A stretch of 64,000 nucleotides of DNA from JADJLQ01 sp044227925 (GCA_044227925.1 JBGAVW010000022.1:1-64000); one strand, 5' to 3'. Positions 27,214-36,824 are shown, counted from the stretch's first letter. Numbers and translations are program-made. Notes: generated by a model not told the origin, from the sequence alone.

Positions 27214-28557
27214 TTATTTTTTTAATACCAAATAGCCATATACCTGATCCAGGAATAATTCATTTCCTTTGAATGTATATTCTACATGATCATTTATCCA
27301 CGTGTTTCCCTGGAGGTAATTTAATTTTGTTTCTTTATCATCGCGTTTTGCTATCAGGGTGGAGTCTTTTTTAGTAATGCTTATTTTAATGTCTTCACCC
27401 CGGCCTCTTCCTGAGTAGGTACCAGTAAAAGGGGTTAGGTCACCGGCATAAAAATTACTTATTTCTTTTGGCTTGCCAAATAAGATATCTGCAATGTGGT
27501 TGGCTACCTTACCCGGATCCATAGGCCCGGTGGAATTTATAAGTACGATAATACTGATGTCTTCATTTGGATAAAACCTGTTTTCTGATAAAAATCCAAA
27601 TATCCCACCTCCGTGTTCTAACATTTTTCTTCCATGGTCTTCGGTGACGGTTATTCCTTTGGCATATTTGCCTTTATCGCCATTATTAAAAACAGCAGTA
27701 GTCAAAAATTCACCATACATTTTTTCAGATAAGATCTTACCATGATGGAGAGCTTCATTCCATTTTACCAGGTCCTCTGCAGTGGAGCATAATGATCCTG
27801 CGCTGTATGGCCACGTATGATCTAAATATCCTGCTCGTTGCAGTCCATGTTCACCCATATCGTATCCATGAGCTCTGTTTAGAATCACTTTGCTTTCACT
27901 GCAGTAATATGAATTTTTCATACCTGCTTTATCAAACAGGTTTTTTTGCACATAATTTTCATACGATGATCCCGTTACTTTTTCCAGTATCAATCCCAAA
28001 ATAAAAAAAGCAGTATTATTATATATCAAGGCTTCACCCGGTTCGAAATCAAATTTTTCTTTCTCTACTATCCTGAGTAACGTGTCTCTTGGATACTTGA
28101 ATGGAGCTAATGAACCAAATGCGGGCATCTCTGTATATCCCCTGATACCCGAAGTATGATCCATTAGTCGCCTTACTGAGATTTTACGACCTTGGGTATT
28201 AAATTTTACGTATTTAGTAAAATCTTCATCAAGATTTATTTTGCCCGAATCAGCAAGTTGCAATACAGCAGCAGTAGTAAATTGTTTTGACACCGATCCT
28301 ATTTCAAAGGAGGCATCCTTTGGTAATTTGGTCTTGAATTCCAAATCTGCAAAGCCATAAGATTTTAGCAATACTTTTTCATTTTTTTTAAATACGGCTA
28401 CAGCAGCACCGGCGGCTTTCGTACTATCAATATATGAATTGACCAGGCTATCAACACTGGTTTCTAATGAGGTAGGCGATGTAGTTACTGCTTCCGTTTT
28501 CGTTTTACATGAATAAAACGCATTTATAAATAAGAGGAAGATTGGGAAGTATTTCAT
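27214..28557 (-). CDS. Beta-lactamase-superfamily serine hydrolase (class C/PBP4*-like), lipoprotein
   Basis: About 447 residues. The signal MKYFPIFLLFINAFYSC ends in a lipoprotein Cys. The serine active site is GSVSKQF (SxxK), the tyrosine motif is IYNNTAFF (Y-x-N) and the third motif is LEHGGGIFGF (H-x-G). These define the beta-lactamase/penicillin-binding esterase family of D-aminopeptidases and esterases, which includes many non-lactamase enzymes. A C-terminal 80-residue beta domain (FTGTYSGRG onward) follows. The ATG at 28557 is preferred over a TTG two codons upstream. It probably acts on D-amino peptides or esters in the periplasm. Confidence 0.87.
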   Translation of the reverse strand: MKYFPIFLLFINAFYSCKTKTEAVTTSPTSLETSVDSLVNSYIDSTKAAGAAVAVFKKNEKVLLKSYGFADLEFKTKLPKDASFEIGSVSKQFTTAAVLQLADSGKINLDEDFTKYVKFNTQGRKISVRRLMDHTSGIRGYTEMPAFGSLAPFKYPRDTLLRIVEKEKFDFEPGEALIYNNTAFFILGLILEKVTGSSYENYVQKNLFDKAGMKNSYYCSESKVILNRAHGYDMGEHGLQRAGYLDHTWPYSAGSLCSTAEDLVKWNEALHHGKILSEKMYGEFLTTAVFNNGDKGKYAKGITVTEDHGRKMLEHGGGIFGFLSENRFYPNEDISIIVLINSTGPMDPGKVANHIADILFGKPKEISNFYAGDLTPFTGTYSGRGRGEDIKISITKKDSTLIAKRDDKETKLNYLQGNTWINDHVEYTFKGNELFLDQVYGYLVLKK

Positions 28558-28636
28558 TCTCAAATCTAAGAATATTAACCTGTTTATTTATGATTTTGGG
28601 AAACGATTTGGACTTAAACCTCAGTTCCAATCAAAA

Positions 28637-30166
28637 TTAAAATGGCACATCATCATCAATATTCATTTTGCTTGGCCTGGTGATAGCACCATATCCGGGT
28701 TGTACAGGTATAGGCATTTCATTTCTCAACCGGGTAAAGTCAAAATCATCGAGCTCAGTAAACTTAGCGTATTTATCCACAAACTTAAGCTGTACTGTAT
28801 CCAAAGGCCCATGCCGGTGTTTTGCTATGATAATCTCTACAGTACCCTTAGGAACCGTATCGTCTACACCACTATCTAGTTCATAATAGTCCGGCCTGTA
28901 TATAAATGTAACTATATCAGCATCTTGCTCTATAGCTCCGGATTCACGCAAGTCAGATAGCATAGGTCTTTTAGCCCCGCCCCGGGTCTCTACAGCACGA
29001 CTTAATTGCGACAATGCTATTACAGGTACATTTAGTTCTTTGGCAAGACCTTTTAATGCCCGTGAGATGGACGATATTTCCTGTTCGCGGTTGCCTGATT
29101 TATTATCGCTGCGGCCACTCATGAGCTGTAAGTAGTCGATGATGATCATACGGATATCGTGATGCATTTTAAGCCTTCGGCATTTGGCGCGTAATTCGAA
29201 TATATTTATACCCGGGGTATCGTCAATATAAATTGGTACTTCGCTCATGCGTTCAATAGTTTGATGCATTTTAGTCCACTCCTGTGGATCCAGGCGACCA
29301 TTACGCATTTTCGTTCCTTCTATCTCGGACTCCATAGAGAGCAGCCTGGTCACCAATTGCTGGCTTGCCATCTCCAATGAAAATATGGCGATCGGCATAT
29401 TATGGTCAAAAGCAGCATTGCGCGCAAGTGCCAATACAAAACTGGTTTTACCCATACCGGGTCTAGCGGCTACGATAATGAGATCCGAAGGCTGCCACCC
29501 GGAGGTGACCCGATCCAAAGCAGTAAAGCCTGACGGTACTCCAGTGAGTCCTTCTTCCTTTTGAGAAACCTCCTCCAGGTGCTTTTGAGCTTTGGCTGCC
29601 AGGGCACCAAGAGATTCATACCCGCGATTGATATTACCCGATGTTACATCATAGAGATTGCGCTCTGTTTCATCGAGCAAATCAAATACATCCATAGTTT
29701 CATCAAAAGCACCACTGACAGTGGATGTGCCGATGCGTATTAATTCTCGCTGGATGTGTTTTTGAGCTATAATACGGGCATGATATTCTATATTAGCGGC
29801 AGAACCAACTTTATTAGATAATTCTACCAGGTAATGGATACCACCGGCATTATCCAATTCCGCCGATTTTTTTAATGCTTCGTGTACAGTAAGTAAATCT
29901 ATAGGCTGAGTCTTTTCAAACAAAGTGAGCATGGCTCTATAGATTAGTGTGTGCTGCGGCTTATAAAAACTTTCAGGTTTCAATATATTGATTACCACAG
30001 CCAGTGCATCTTTGTCTATCATGATTGCACCCAACACAGCTTCCTCAAGTTGTATAGCCTGAGGTTGCACACGACCATAGGCCATAATATTTGAATCTTC
30101 CTCTACCCGCCTAAACTGCCTTCTCGCCGGATTGTTAATATTTACTATCGGATTTATATTTTCCAT
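28637..30166 (-). CDS. dnaB: Replicative DNA helicase DnaB
   Basis: A 509-residue hexameric helicase that unwinds the replication fork. The N-terminal primase-interacting domain (about 30-140: LEEAVLGAIMIDKDAL) is followed by a RecA-like C-terminal domain with Walker A ARPGMGKTSFVLALARN, IFSLEMASQQLVTRLL, Walker B MIIIDYLQLMSG, LSQLSRAVE and SDLRESGAIEQDADIV. There is no sign of an intein. A Gln/Arg-rich 30-residue N-terminal extension is seen. It is preceded by a long non-coding region. Confidence 0.97.
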   Translation of the reverse strand: MENINPIVNINNPARRQFRRVEEDSNIMAYGRVQPQAIQLEEAVLGAIMIDKDALAVVINILKPESFYKPQHTLIYRAMLTLFEKTQPIDLLTVHEALKKSAELDNAGGIHYLVELSNKVGSAANIEYHARIIAQKHIQRELIRIGTSTVSGAFDETMDVFDLLDETERNLYDVTSGNINRGYESLGALAAKAQKHLEEVSQKEEGLTGVPSGFTALDRVTSGWQPSDLIIVAARPGMGKTSFVLALARNAAFDHNMPIAIFSLEMASQQLVTRLLSMESEIEGTKMRNGRLDPQEWTKMHQTIERMSEVPIYIDDTPGINIFELRAKCRRLKMHHDIRMIIIDYLQLMSGRSDNKSGNREQEISSISRALKGLAKELNVPVIALSQLSRAVETRGGAKRPMLSDLRESGAIEQDADIVTFIYRPDYYELDSGVDDTVPKGTVEIIIAKHRHGPLDTVQLKFVDKYAKFTELDDFDFTRLRNEMPIPVQPGYGAITRPSKMNIDDDVPF

Positions 30167-30843
30167 GATATCACTACAAACATAACTGATTTAACATATA
30201 CAAATATTGAATAATATCAGCTATGACTCAAATGTATAAAAGGGAAGCCGAATTAAATAATGAGCAATTTGCTAATTCCTGTTCTATGCCTGTTAATAAA
30301 CTGTTGAAATTCTGTGGAAAACGTTGACTTTTCGATCCCGCCTGCATGAGTCCTCTTTTTAAAAGCATGTATGGAAAGATTTCAAGGTTTTTGCATCTGC
30401 AGGCCCGAAGCACTGGAATATATGGCCAATCCGGATTATAAGTTATTTTCTTTGGCTTACGCCTTTCGAAATCAATCAATTAATTTGAATTTCAATCGTG
30501 TTTATTTTCTGATTGGAGAATAAAATTGGGCTGTTCAATAGATGGATTACGGAAGCAGATGTGTGAAATTTCGTCAGCATATACTTCTACTGGCCTGTTT
30601 TTAAAAATGAATTTCCGGATTATTCATCAGTAATATTGTTGAAAACTTTAATTATAATTATTTTAATATTATTAGTTCAATTATTTGGTAAATAAAACAA
30701 AATGTATTATCTGGATTTCTTTAAACCTAGCATGCTGTTTGAATTATTTTATCATTGATTTTACTGTTTTTGATTTTGATTTTAAGCAGTTACCGGATTG
30801 AAATATTATTTGCTATATTCATTCCTTCATTTAAAAGTTTGCA
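30167..30843. other. Long non-coding region between dnaB and the BASS transporter
   Basis: About 677 bases between divergent genes, the longest gene-free stretch in the window. The dnaB-proximal half (30228-30479) is less A+T-rich and reads, on the minus strand, as an open frame of 83 codons with no recognisable motif; I regard it as a possible remnant or chance ORF. The distal half is very A+T-rich. No tRNA, riboswitch or IS inverted repeat was recognised. Confidence 0.4.
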
Positions 30844-31767
30844 ATGAAAAATTATACATATACTCTGTTTATCATATTTATTGTAATCATAGCATATTTG
30901 TTTCCTTCTTATTTCCAGCAGGTTGGGGGGGTAAAACTCACAAAGCTGATTCCATATATGCTCATGGTGATTATGTTTGGAATGGGTACTACGATGACCA
31001 AGGATGATTTTATGGGCATTATACAAAATCCAAAAGGGGTGTATGTAGGATTATTGTGCCAGTTTTTGTTCATGCCTCTGGTTGGGTATTCGCTTACTAA
31101 GGTTTTTGATTTTCCCGCTGAAATAGCTGCCGGCATTATACTTATAGGAGCTAGTCCAAGCGGATTAGCCTCCAATGTAATGGCCTATATTGCAAAGGCG
31201 AATGTGGCATTGTCGGTAACCATCACCTCCTGCGCTACCTTATTGGCCCCTGTATTGACTCCTTTTTTCATGAAATTTTACGGAGGAGGATTGGTAGAAG
31301 TGGATTTTTGGGGTATGATGTGGGATATCACTAAAATTGTGATTCTACCGATTTTAATTGGTTATTTGATCAACACCTATTTTAAATCGCTGGCTAAAAG
31401 ATTACAAGCTATATTACCCTATCTTTCTATGTTTGGAATTGGTTATGTTATATTATCTGTCACGGCTGCAGGTCATGATTCACTGGCCAAAGTGGGTGGA
31501 CTGCTTTTGCTGGCCGTCTTTATTCATAATATTATGGGATTTATATTGGGCTATTTTACCGCAAGGAAATTATTTAATCTGCCTGAACAAGATGCCCGTA
31601 CAGTTGCCATTGAAACCGGCCTTCAAAATGGTGGACTGGCCTCGGCACTGGCATTGCAAATGGGTAAAGTAGCTACCGTAGGTCTGGCTGCAACTTTATT
31701 TGGACCATTGATGAATATTACTGGGTCTATCCTGGCTAGTTTTTGGAGTCGAAGTATACCGAAATAA
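30844..31767 (+). CDS. Bile acid:sodium symporter (BASS) family transporter
   Basis: A 307-residue inner-membrane protein with about ten spans. Motifs of the BASS/SBF family: MFGMGTTMTKDDF after helix two, LIGASPSGLASNVMAYIAKAN (discontinuous helix 4 region), and the C-terminal crossover VAIETGLQNGGLASALALQM. Members are sodium-coupled carriers for organic anions; bacterial ones often carry pantoate, pyruvate or other small acids rather than bile acids. It stands alone, convergent with the SDR gene. Confidence 0.92.
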   Translation: MKNYTYTLFIIFIVIIAYLFPSYFQQVGGVKLTKLIPYMLMVIMFGMGTTMTKDDFMGIIQNPKGVYVGLLCQFLFMPLVGYSLTKVFDFPAEIAAGIILIGASPSGLASNVMAYIAKANVALSVTITSCATLLAPVLTPFFMKFYGGGLVEVDFWGMMWDITKIVILPILIGYLINTYFKSLAKRLQAILPYLSMFGIGYVILSVTAAGHDSLAKVGGLLLLAVFIHNIMGFILGYFTARKLFNLPEQDARTVAIETGLQNGGLASALALQMGKVATVGLAATLFGPLMNITGSILASFWSRSIPK

Positions 31768-31862
31768 GAATTTCAAATTTATCCTTAAGATAGCCAAATT
31801 AAAATGTGAGGCTAGATATTGAAGGATTATGTACACGATGGGACTGGGATCCCGCACTTCAT

Positions 31863-32681
31863 TTACAAAAACAAGTCAGGCATTAATGGAGAGGCAGGAT
31901 CCATGGCGTATTCCTTAAAATCGTGAATGCCTTCTTCGTTTAGAATTTCCTCATCTATGCAAAACCTCCCGCTGCAGGTCTTTGCATTTCTGCAAAAAAT
32001 GAAATAAGCCGCATCGGCAATGATGTCCGGTTTTCTTGACATTTTGATCATCTGATCGCCTCCAAGCAGGTTTTGTACTGCTGCAGTAGCAATAGTGGTT
32101 CGAGGCCAAAGTGCATTCACTGCTATTTTATCTTTAAACTCAGCGGCCCATCCCAATACACAAAGGCTCATGTTCATTTTAGACATAGTATAGGCCAAAT
32201 GGGATTCATACCATTTTGGATCTAACGATATGGGCGGGGATAAAACCAGTATATGCGGATTAGTTGATTTTTTCAGGTAGGGTAATGCTAACCTGGTAGT
32301 CATAAAAGTACCACGCACATTGATCTGGTGCATCAGATCATATCTTTTCATTTCCGTATTGGCAGTATCTGTTAAAGAGATAGCACTGGCATTATTTATG
32401 AGTATGTCAATACCACCAAATGTGGTCACTGTTTTTTCTATAGCCCCCATTACCTGATCCTCGTACCGGACATCCATTTGTATCGGAAGCCCCTTACCTC
32501 CTGCAGCATCGATTTCAGCGGCAGCTGAAAATATAGTCCCTGGCAATTTGGGATGCTCTTCGGTAGACTTAGCAGCAATTACTACATTGGCTCCTTCACG
32601 TGCCATTCGGAGGGCTATGGCTTTTCCAATTCCCCTGCTTCCTCCGGTAATAAATACGGTTTTATTTTTAAAGCTTTCCAT
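31863..32681 (-). CDS. SDR-family NAD(P)-dependent oxidoreductase (HSDL2-like)
   Basis: A 272-residue short-chain dehydrogenase. The cofactor loop FITGGSRGIGKAIAL, LINNASAIS (NNAG-type), the serine in LVLSPPISLD and the catalytic YTMSK (Y-x-x-x-K) are all present. The insertion KSTEEHPKLPGTIFSAAAEI resembles the N-terminal domain of the peroxisomal HSDL2 group; the SCP2 lipid-binding domain of HSDL2 is not fused here. The substrate is likely an acyl or sterol-like hydroxy compound, but this is inference. Confidence 0.9.
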   Translation of the reverse strand: MESFKNKTVFITGGSRGIGKAIALRMAREGANVVIAAKSTEEHPKLPGTIFSAAAEIDAAGGKGLPIQMDVRYEDQVMGAIEKTVTTFGGIDILINNASAISLTDTANTEMKRYDLMHQINVRGTFMTTRLALPYLKKSTNPHILVLSPPISLDPKWYESHLAYTMSKMNMSLCVLGWAAEFKDKIAVNALWPRTTIATAAVQNLLGGDQMIKMSRKPDIIADAAYFIFCRNAKTCSGRFCIDEEILNEEGIHDFKEYAMDPASPLMPDLFL

Positions 32682-32744
32682 TCATTTTGATTAAGAGATC
32701 AATTTACGGACTTTGTTTATATTCTGCACTATCTTAGCCATCGG

Positions 32745-33923
32745 ATGAATATAGGTTGGATAAATAATAAAATAAATAAGGTAAATGCGCTTTCTGGTAT
32801 TATTTTCATTACCATCCTGGTATCTTATCTGCAGTACCAATTACCGCTAAAATCATTTGACGGCTCGGCCAATATCTATACTCACTATAATAATTATGTA
32901 ATATTCAAACTATCTCATTTCCACCTTTTGGATAATACCAATATCTACGCTGAGTATACTAATGAGGTACACGATATTTTTAAATATAGCCCTGCTTTTG
33001 CTTTTGTCTTTGGGATATTTTCCAGAATGCCAGATTGGTTAGGATTAACCTTGTGGAATATGCTCAATACGATTTTGTTGGTGCTCGCGCTGATATATAG
33101 AAAATCGCTGTGGTTTGATAAAAGAGGATGGTTACTCTTGTTTATTTTACCTGAACTTATACTTACTACACAGCATGCTCAGTCAAATGCATTGATGACG
33201 GGGCTTTTATTATTAGGTTATTTTGACTTTGAACAAGGTAAAAGCCATAGAGCCGGTATATGGTTGTCTTTGGCTGTGTTTATAAAAATATATGCTGGGT
33301 TGGCATGTATACTTTTTCTATTGTATGATGAAAAATGGAAGTTTTTATTGAGCTTAGCCATATCTTCCCTGTTTTTATTTCTTCTTCCCTTATTGGTCGT
33401 ATCCCCTGCTTCGCTATGGATGCAATATCAGATGTGGACGCAAATGCTTACTCAGGATCATGCCCAATCCTATGGCCTCTCTTTGATGCATATATTAAAT
33501 TTGATTTTTCCCGGATTTCAGGCAAAGTTTGTGTTGCAGTTGATAGGTGTTGCCATATTGGCACTATCTGTTTTTAAATTTGTTTTCAAGAGTACGGTCC
33601 TGAATAGGTTGTATTTGCTGACCATAATTTTTTTGACTTTGATTATTTTTAATCACAAATCGGAGTCGGCGACATTTATACTTGCCGTAGTAGGCATTGC
33701 GATTTGGTTTTTTTCGATTCAGAATCCTTCTGCATTGGAAAAAGGACTAATGATATTCGCGTTCTTTGGCACCGTATTGATAGCGTCAGATGCATTTCCT
33801 CCTTATTTGAGGAATACTTATTTTGTTCCATACAGTGTGAAAGTCTGGCCTTGTATAATAATTTATATGTATTTACTTTACACTTTGTTATTTACCCAAT
33901 CTAAACAGCAATCGGTAATATGA
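32745..33923 (+). CDS. Polytopic membrane glycosyltransferase (GT87/DUF2029-like)
   Basis: A 392-residue membrane protein with about ten spans. After the first helix it has an extracytoplasmic loop with SFDGSANIYTHYNNY and IYAEYTNEVHDIFKYSPAFAFVF, followed by LWNMLNTILLVLAL, TTQHAQSNALMTGLLLLG and FIKIYAGLA. This order is typical of polyprenyl-phosphate-sugar-dependent GT-C mannosyltransferases of family GT87. The stop codon overlaps the start of the next gene by 4 bases (ATGA), so the two are co-translated. Confidence 0.8.
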   Translation: MNIGWINNKINKVNALSGIIFITILVSYLQYQLPLKSFDGSANIYTHYNNYVIFKLSHFHLLDNTNIYAEYTNEVHDIFKYSPAFAFVFGIFSRMPDWLGLTLWNMLNTILLVLALIYRKSLWFDKRGWLLLFILPELILTTQHAQSNALMTGLLLLGYFDFEQGKSHRAGIWLSLAVFIKIYAGLACILFLLYDEKWKFLLSLAISSLFLFLLPLLVVSPASLWMQYQMWTQMLTQDHAQSYGLSLMHILNLIFPGFQAKFVLQLIGVAILALSVFKFVFKSTVLNRLYLLTIIFLTLIIFNHKSESATFILAVVGIAIWFFSIQNPSALEKGLMIFAFFGTVLIASDAFPPYLRNTYFVPYSVKVWPCIIIYMYLLYTLLFTQSKQQSVI

Positions 33924-35410
33924 AATCTTTATTTATTTTATTTTTAGTTCACATCTTCATGTCCTCTTATGGACAAACCATTTTATTTAAAAACTTTAGA
34001 ATATTAGATGGGAGTGGGAGCAAAGAATATATAGCAGATGTACGGGTCAATGGCTCTGAGATTGCATTGATAGGAAACCTGATTGCCCAGCCGAACGAAA
34101 GAGTAATTCAAGGAGACGGTAAATTTATTTTGGCACCCGGGTTTATCGATACTCATAGCCATCATGACCGCAACCTGTTGGACTCAAATGAATACAGTAG
34201 TTTCCTGGCTCAGGGGATTACTACATTGATATTTGGACAAGATGGATCCTCGCATCTGCCTTTAAGTAAATTTTATTCCGAATTGGAGCTAAAAGGCATG
34301 CCGGTGAATGCGGCATCATTTATAGGACATAATTCTATCCGATACCAGGTATTGGGTAATGAAAATTTTCAACGAGAAGCCACCAAATTGGAAATCGCAA
34401 AAATGAAAAAAATCTTACGATCTGAAATTAAATCAGGCGCATTGGGTTTCAGTACTGGATTAGAATATGACCCGGGAATATTTTCATCCAAAGAGGAGGT
34501 AATACAGCTCGCCGTTACAGCCGCCAATAAAGACCTCATGTATGCCTCTCATATTCGCTCTGAAGATGTAAAACTTTCGGAAGCGTTGGATGAGGTAATC
34601 GAAATTGGTAAACGAACAAAACTACCTGTACATATATCCCATTTTAAAGTGGCTATGAAAGCAAAATGGGGGCAATCAACAGAGTTATTGGCAAAACTCG
34701 ATAGAGCAAGAGCACAAGGAATTAACATTACAGCAGATGTATATCCTTATGACTATTGGCTTTCTACCCTCGAAGTGCAGTTTCCTAAAAGGGATTTCGA
34801 TAATAAAGCCAGTGCAGAGTATGCATTGTCCGAGCTTGCGCCGCCTGACGGCATGATCCTTTCCCGGTACGATGCCAAACCGGAATATGTAGGTAAAAGC
34901 ATAGCGGATATATCAATCATGATAAATAAAGATCCTGCCGATACGTATATGTACCTAATCAAACTTGCCCGGGATACCAAATCTGATGAAAGTGTCATGG
35001 GCAGATCTATGACGGAATCAGATATTCAAAATTTAATGAAATGGCCTCATACCAATATCTGCAGTGATGGATTTGGTGGCGGAAGGCATCCGCGAGGTAC
35101 CGGTAGTTTTCCGAGAATATTGCATAAGTATGTAAAAGAAAATAATACCCTTACATGGGAAGAAGCTATTCATAAAATGACCTGGCTCAGTGCTCAGCAT
35201 ATGGGTATAGATGACAGGGGAAAAATTAGCCAACGATTTATAGCCGATTTAGTAATCATCGATCCGGAAAACATTCGAGATCATTCTACACTCGATGATC
35301 CGTATGCATTAAGCACAGGAATAAAACAAGTATGGGTCAATGGTAAACAGGTATGGGATGAGAATAAATGGACCGGTGTAAGTGGAGGAATCGTGATTAA
35401 GAAAAAATAA
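33920..35410 (+). CDS. N-acyl-D-amino-acid deacylase (D-aminoacylase) family amidohydrolase, exported
   Basis: A 496-residue metal-dependent amidohydrolase with a signal peptide (MKSLFILFLVHIFMSSYGQ). Family marks: RILDGSGSKEYIADV near the start, PGFIDTHSHHDRNLL (metal-binding H-x-H), GALGFSTGLEYDPG, the carboxylated-site region, HISHFKVAMKAKWG, ITADVYPYDYW, and CSDGFGGGRHPRGTGSFPR with the catalytic Asp. Enzymes of this family release D-amino acids from N-acyl derivatives. It overlaps the membrane glycosyltransferase by 4 bases and ends immediately next to the convergent gene. Confidence 0.9.
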   Translation: MKSLFILFLVHIFMSSYGQTILFKNFRILDGSGSKEYIADVRVNGSEIALIGNLIAQPNERVIQGDGKFILAPGFIDTHSHHDRNLLDSNEYSSFLAQGITTLIFGQDGSSHLPLSKFYSELELKGMPVNAASFIGHNSIRYQVLGNENFQREATKLEIAKMKKILRSEIKSGALGFSTGLEYDPGIFSSKEEVIQLAVTAANKDLMYASHIRSEDVKLSEALDEVIEIGKRTKLPVHISHFKVAMKAKWGQSTELLAKLDRARAQGINITADVYPYDYWLSTLEVQFPKRDFDNKASAEYALSELAPPDGMILSRYDAKPEYVGKSIADISIMINKDPADTYMYLIKLARDTKSDESVMGRSMTESDIQNLMKWPHTNICSDGFGGGRHPRGTGSFPRILHKYVKENNTLTWEEAIHKMTWLSAQHMGIDDRGKISQRFIADLVIIDPENIRDHSTLDDPYALSTGIKQVWVNGKQVWDENKWTGVSGGIVIKKK

Positions 35411-36049
35411 TTACAATTCGTTTTTCATTAATTTCCATGCATCCACGCACATCTGATCAATGGTTGCCCAGTCCTTTGCAGAAATGGATTCTCCTTTTTC
35501 ATCCCTTAGCAGCATAGCTTCAACTCTTTTGTCAGCATAGGGTTTGAAATTTTCTGCGGGTACTGCGTACATCAGGGAGGCTTCTTTTGCTAATATTACA
35601 GACCATTCAGAGGGCGGATGTCGGTTCCGTTCTCTCCTGATTATCCACCACTCCAGTTCCAATTCGGACATTTCATTTACACTAAATGGAATTTCGCTTA
35701 AATTATTTAATGTTGAAAAATATTGATTCAGATAGGGCAAGGCATTCTGGTACTCTTGCCTATTGGTACCTTCCTTAAAGATAAATGCCGCCCTGGCAGA
35801 ATAATAGGCCATCAAATATGATCTCACAAACGGTGCATGAAAATGTTTGCGCATCAGGCTGGCCAACTGATTAAATAAGGCTATTGGCTTTTTCTCATAA
35901 TAGGATCGCCACATTTTTTGATCCAAATGACCAACAGCTACCGGATCAAATTCCCTGAAATTTTTCTTCAATGGTAAATACAAGTCCAAGAACAGGCCAG
36001 AAATCAATATCGAAATAAGAAGTAAAATTAGTTTTCCCCGTTTTTTCAT
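35411..36049 (-). CDS. Hypothetical protein with one N-terminal membrane anchor
   Basis: A 212-residue protein with a single hydrophobic N-terminal segment (KLILLLISILISGLFL) and a soluble, mostly helical body rich in Tyr, Trp and Arg (for example YLMAYYSARAAF and ELEWWIIRRERNRHPPSEW). No known domain is recognised. Its stop codon abuts the stop codon of the convergent deacylase with no intervening base. The helix spacing could be TPR-like but is not regular enough to call. Confidence 0.65.
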   Translation of the reverse strand: MKKRGKLILLLISILISGLFLDLYLPLKKNFREFDPVAVGHLDQKMWRSYYEKKPIALFNQLASLMRKHFHAPFVRSYLMAYYSARAAFIFKEGTNRQEYQNALPYLNQYFSTLNNLSEIPFSVNEMSELELEWWIIRRERNRHPPSEWSVILAKEASLMYAVPAENFKPYADKRVEAMLLRDEKGESISAKDWATIDQMCVDAWKLMKNEL

Positions 36050-36117
36050 ATTTATAATTACGAATAAAATTAATCTGCGGATTTAGTATTTTCATTGAAA
36101 CATTTTCAAAAAAAAAG

Positions 36118-36534
36118 ATGGACAGAAGAGTAAAAAGTCTGGGTGGAATTTTCTTTAAATCAAAAGACAGTGCCCGACTGAAAGAATGGTATTCAACACA
36201 TCTTGGAATCAACACAGATAGTTACGGTGCTAATTTTTCATGGCTCAAAGCAGATGGTACTAAGGGTTATACTGTATGGAGCCTGTTTAAAGAGGATACC
36301 ACTTATTTTGAACCCGGTGAGCAAGAATACATGATCAACTACCGGGTAGAAAACCTGGAGGAATTACTCGCTACGCTCAAATCTGAAGGTGTACAGGTAA
36401 TAGGTGAAATGGAGGTCCAGGACTATGGAAAATTTGGTTGGATTATGGATCCGGAAGGCAAAAAAATAGAATTGTGGGAGCCTAATGATCCTGAATTTGG
36501 TAAAATATTGGAGAGTGAAAACCCAAGTGATTGA
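36118..36534 (+). CDS. VOC-family (glyoxalase/bleomycin resistance-like) protein
   Basis: A 138-residue vicinal-oxygen-chelate domain protein: LGGIFFKSKDSARLKEWYST opens the first beta-alpha-beta-beta-beta unit, and YGKFGWIMDPEGKKIELWEP closes the second with its metal-ligand Glu. Members include glyoxalase I, dioxygenases and antibiotic-binding proteins; the substrate cannot be predicted here. A small membrane-protein ORF follows 28 bases later. Confidence 0.88.
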   Translation: MDRRVKSLGGIFFKSKDSARLKEWYSTHLGINTDSYGANFSWLKADGTKGYTVWSLFKEDTTYFEPGEQEYMINYRVENLEELLATLKSEGVQVIGEMEVQDYGKFGWIMDPEGKKIELWEPNDPEFGKILESENPSD

Positions 36535-36562
36535 TATCACCTTATTTGGAAAGTGTAAAAGA

Positions 36563-36742
36563 ATGATTTTGCTTACTATAGCCTTATCGTGCTGCTTGAT
36601 GGTAATTTTTAATTTGGTCTTCTATCGAAAAATAGTGGAAGGCGCCCCTGCTTTTACCTGGGATAAAAGGAAGGTCTATCTAATGCTAGTGATGTTTGGC
36701 TTAGCATTCCTTCTGTTTTTATCTAGCCCATTACATTGGTGA
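36563..36742 (+). CDS. Small two-helix membrane protein (hypothetical)
   Basis: A 59-residue ORF from the ATG at 36563: two hydrophobic helices (ILLTIALSCCLMVIFNLVF and VYLMLVMFGLAFLLFLSS) joined by a charged loop with KIVEGAPAFTWDKRK. The clean two-helix layout and the position just after the VOC gene argue for a real gene. A longer version starting at 36485 would overlap the VOC gene. Confidence 0.45.
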   Translation: MILLTIALSCCLMVIFNLVFYRKIVEGAPAFTWDKRKVYLMLVMFGLAFLLFLSSPLHW

Positions 36743-36772
36743 GCAGCTACCTTGGTTTACATTGATTAATCA

Positions 36773-36814
36773 CATCGTACATTGTACATCGTACATCGTA
36801 CATTGTACATCATA
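36773..36814. repeat. Heptameric GTACNNN tandem repeat array (six units)
   Basis: Six consecutive 7-bp units: CATCGTA, CATTGTA, CATCGTA, CATCGTA, CATTGTA, CATCATA. In a shifted register this is a GTACATC/GTACATT repeat. It occupies the gap between the convergent small membrane-protein gene and mnmG, ending 10 bases from the mnmG stop codon. The same GTACNNN core recurs at 41034-41089. Confidence 0.85.
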
Positions 36815-36824
36815 ATTCCAACAT

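Noticed and set aside
27214..28557. Serine hydrolase as a class C beta-lactamase conferring resistance
   Set aside because: SxxK, YxN and HxG motifs are shared with many esterases and D-peptidases; the sequence does not show lactamase-specific features, unlike the B1 enzyme at 18302-19078.
16030..30595. Shared short sequence ATATACTTCTACT in two intergenic regions (near 16037 and 30577)
   Set aside because: Only 13 bases long in AT-rich DNA and without common flanks; consistent with chance.
36773..36814. Heptamer array as a CRISPR
   Set aside because: Units are 7 bp with no spacers and no cas genes are present.
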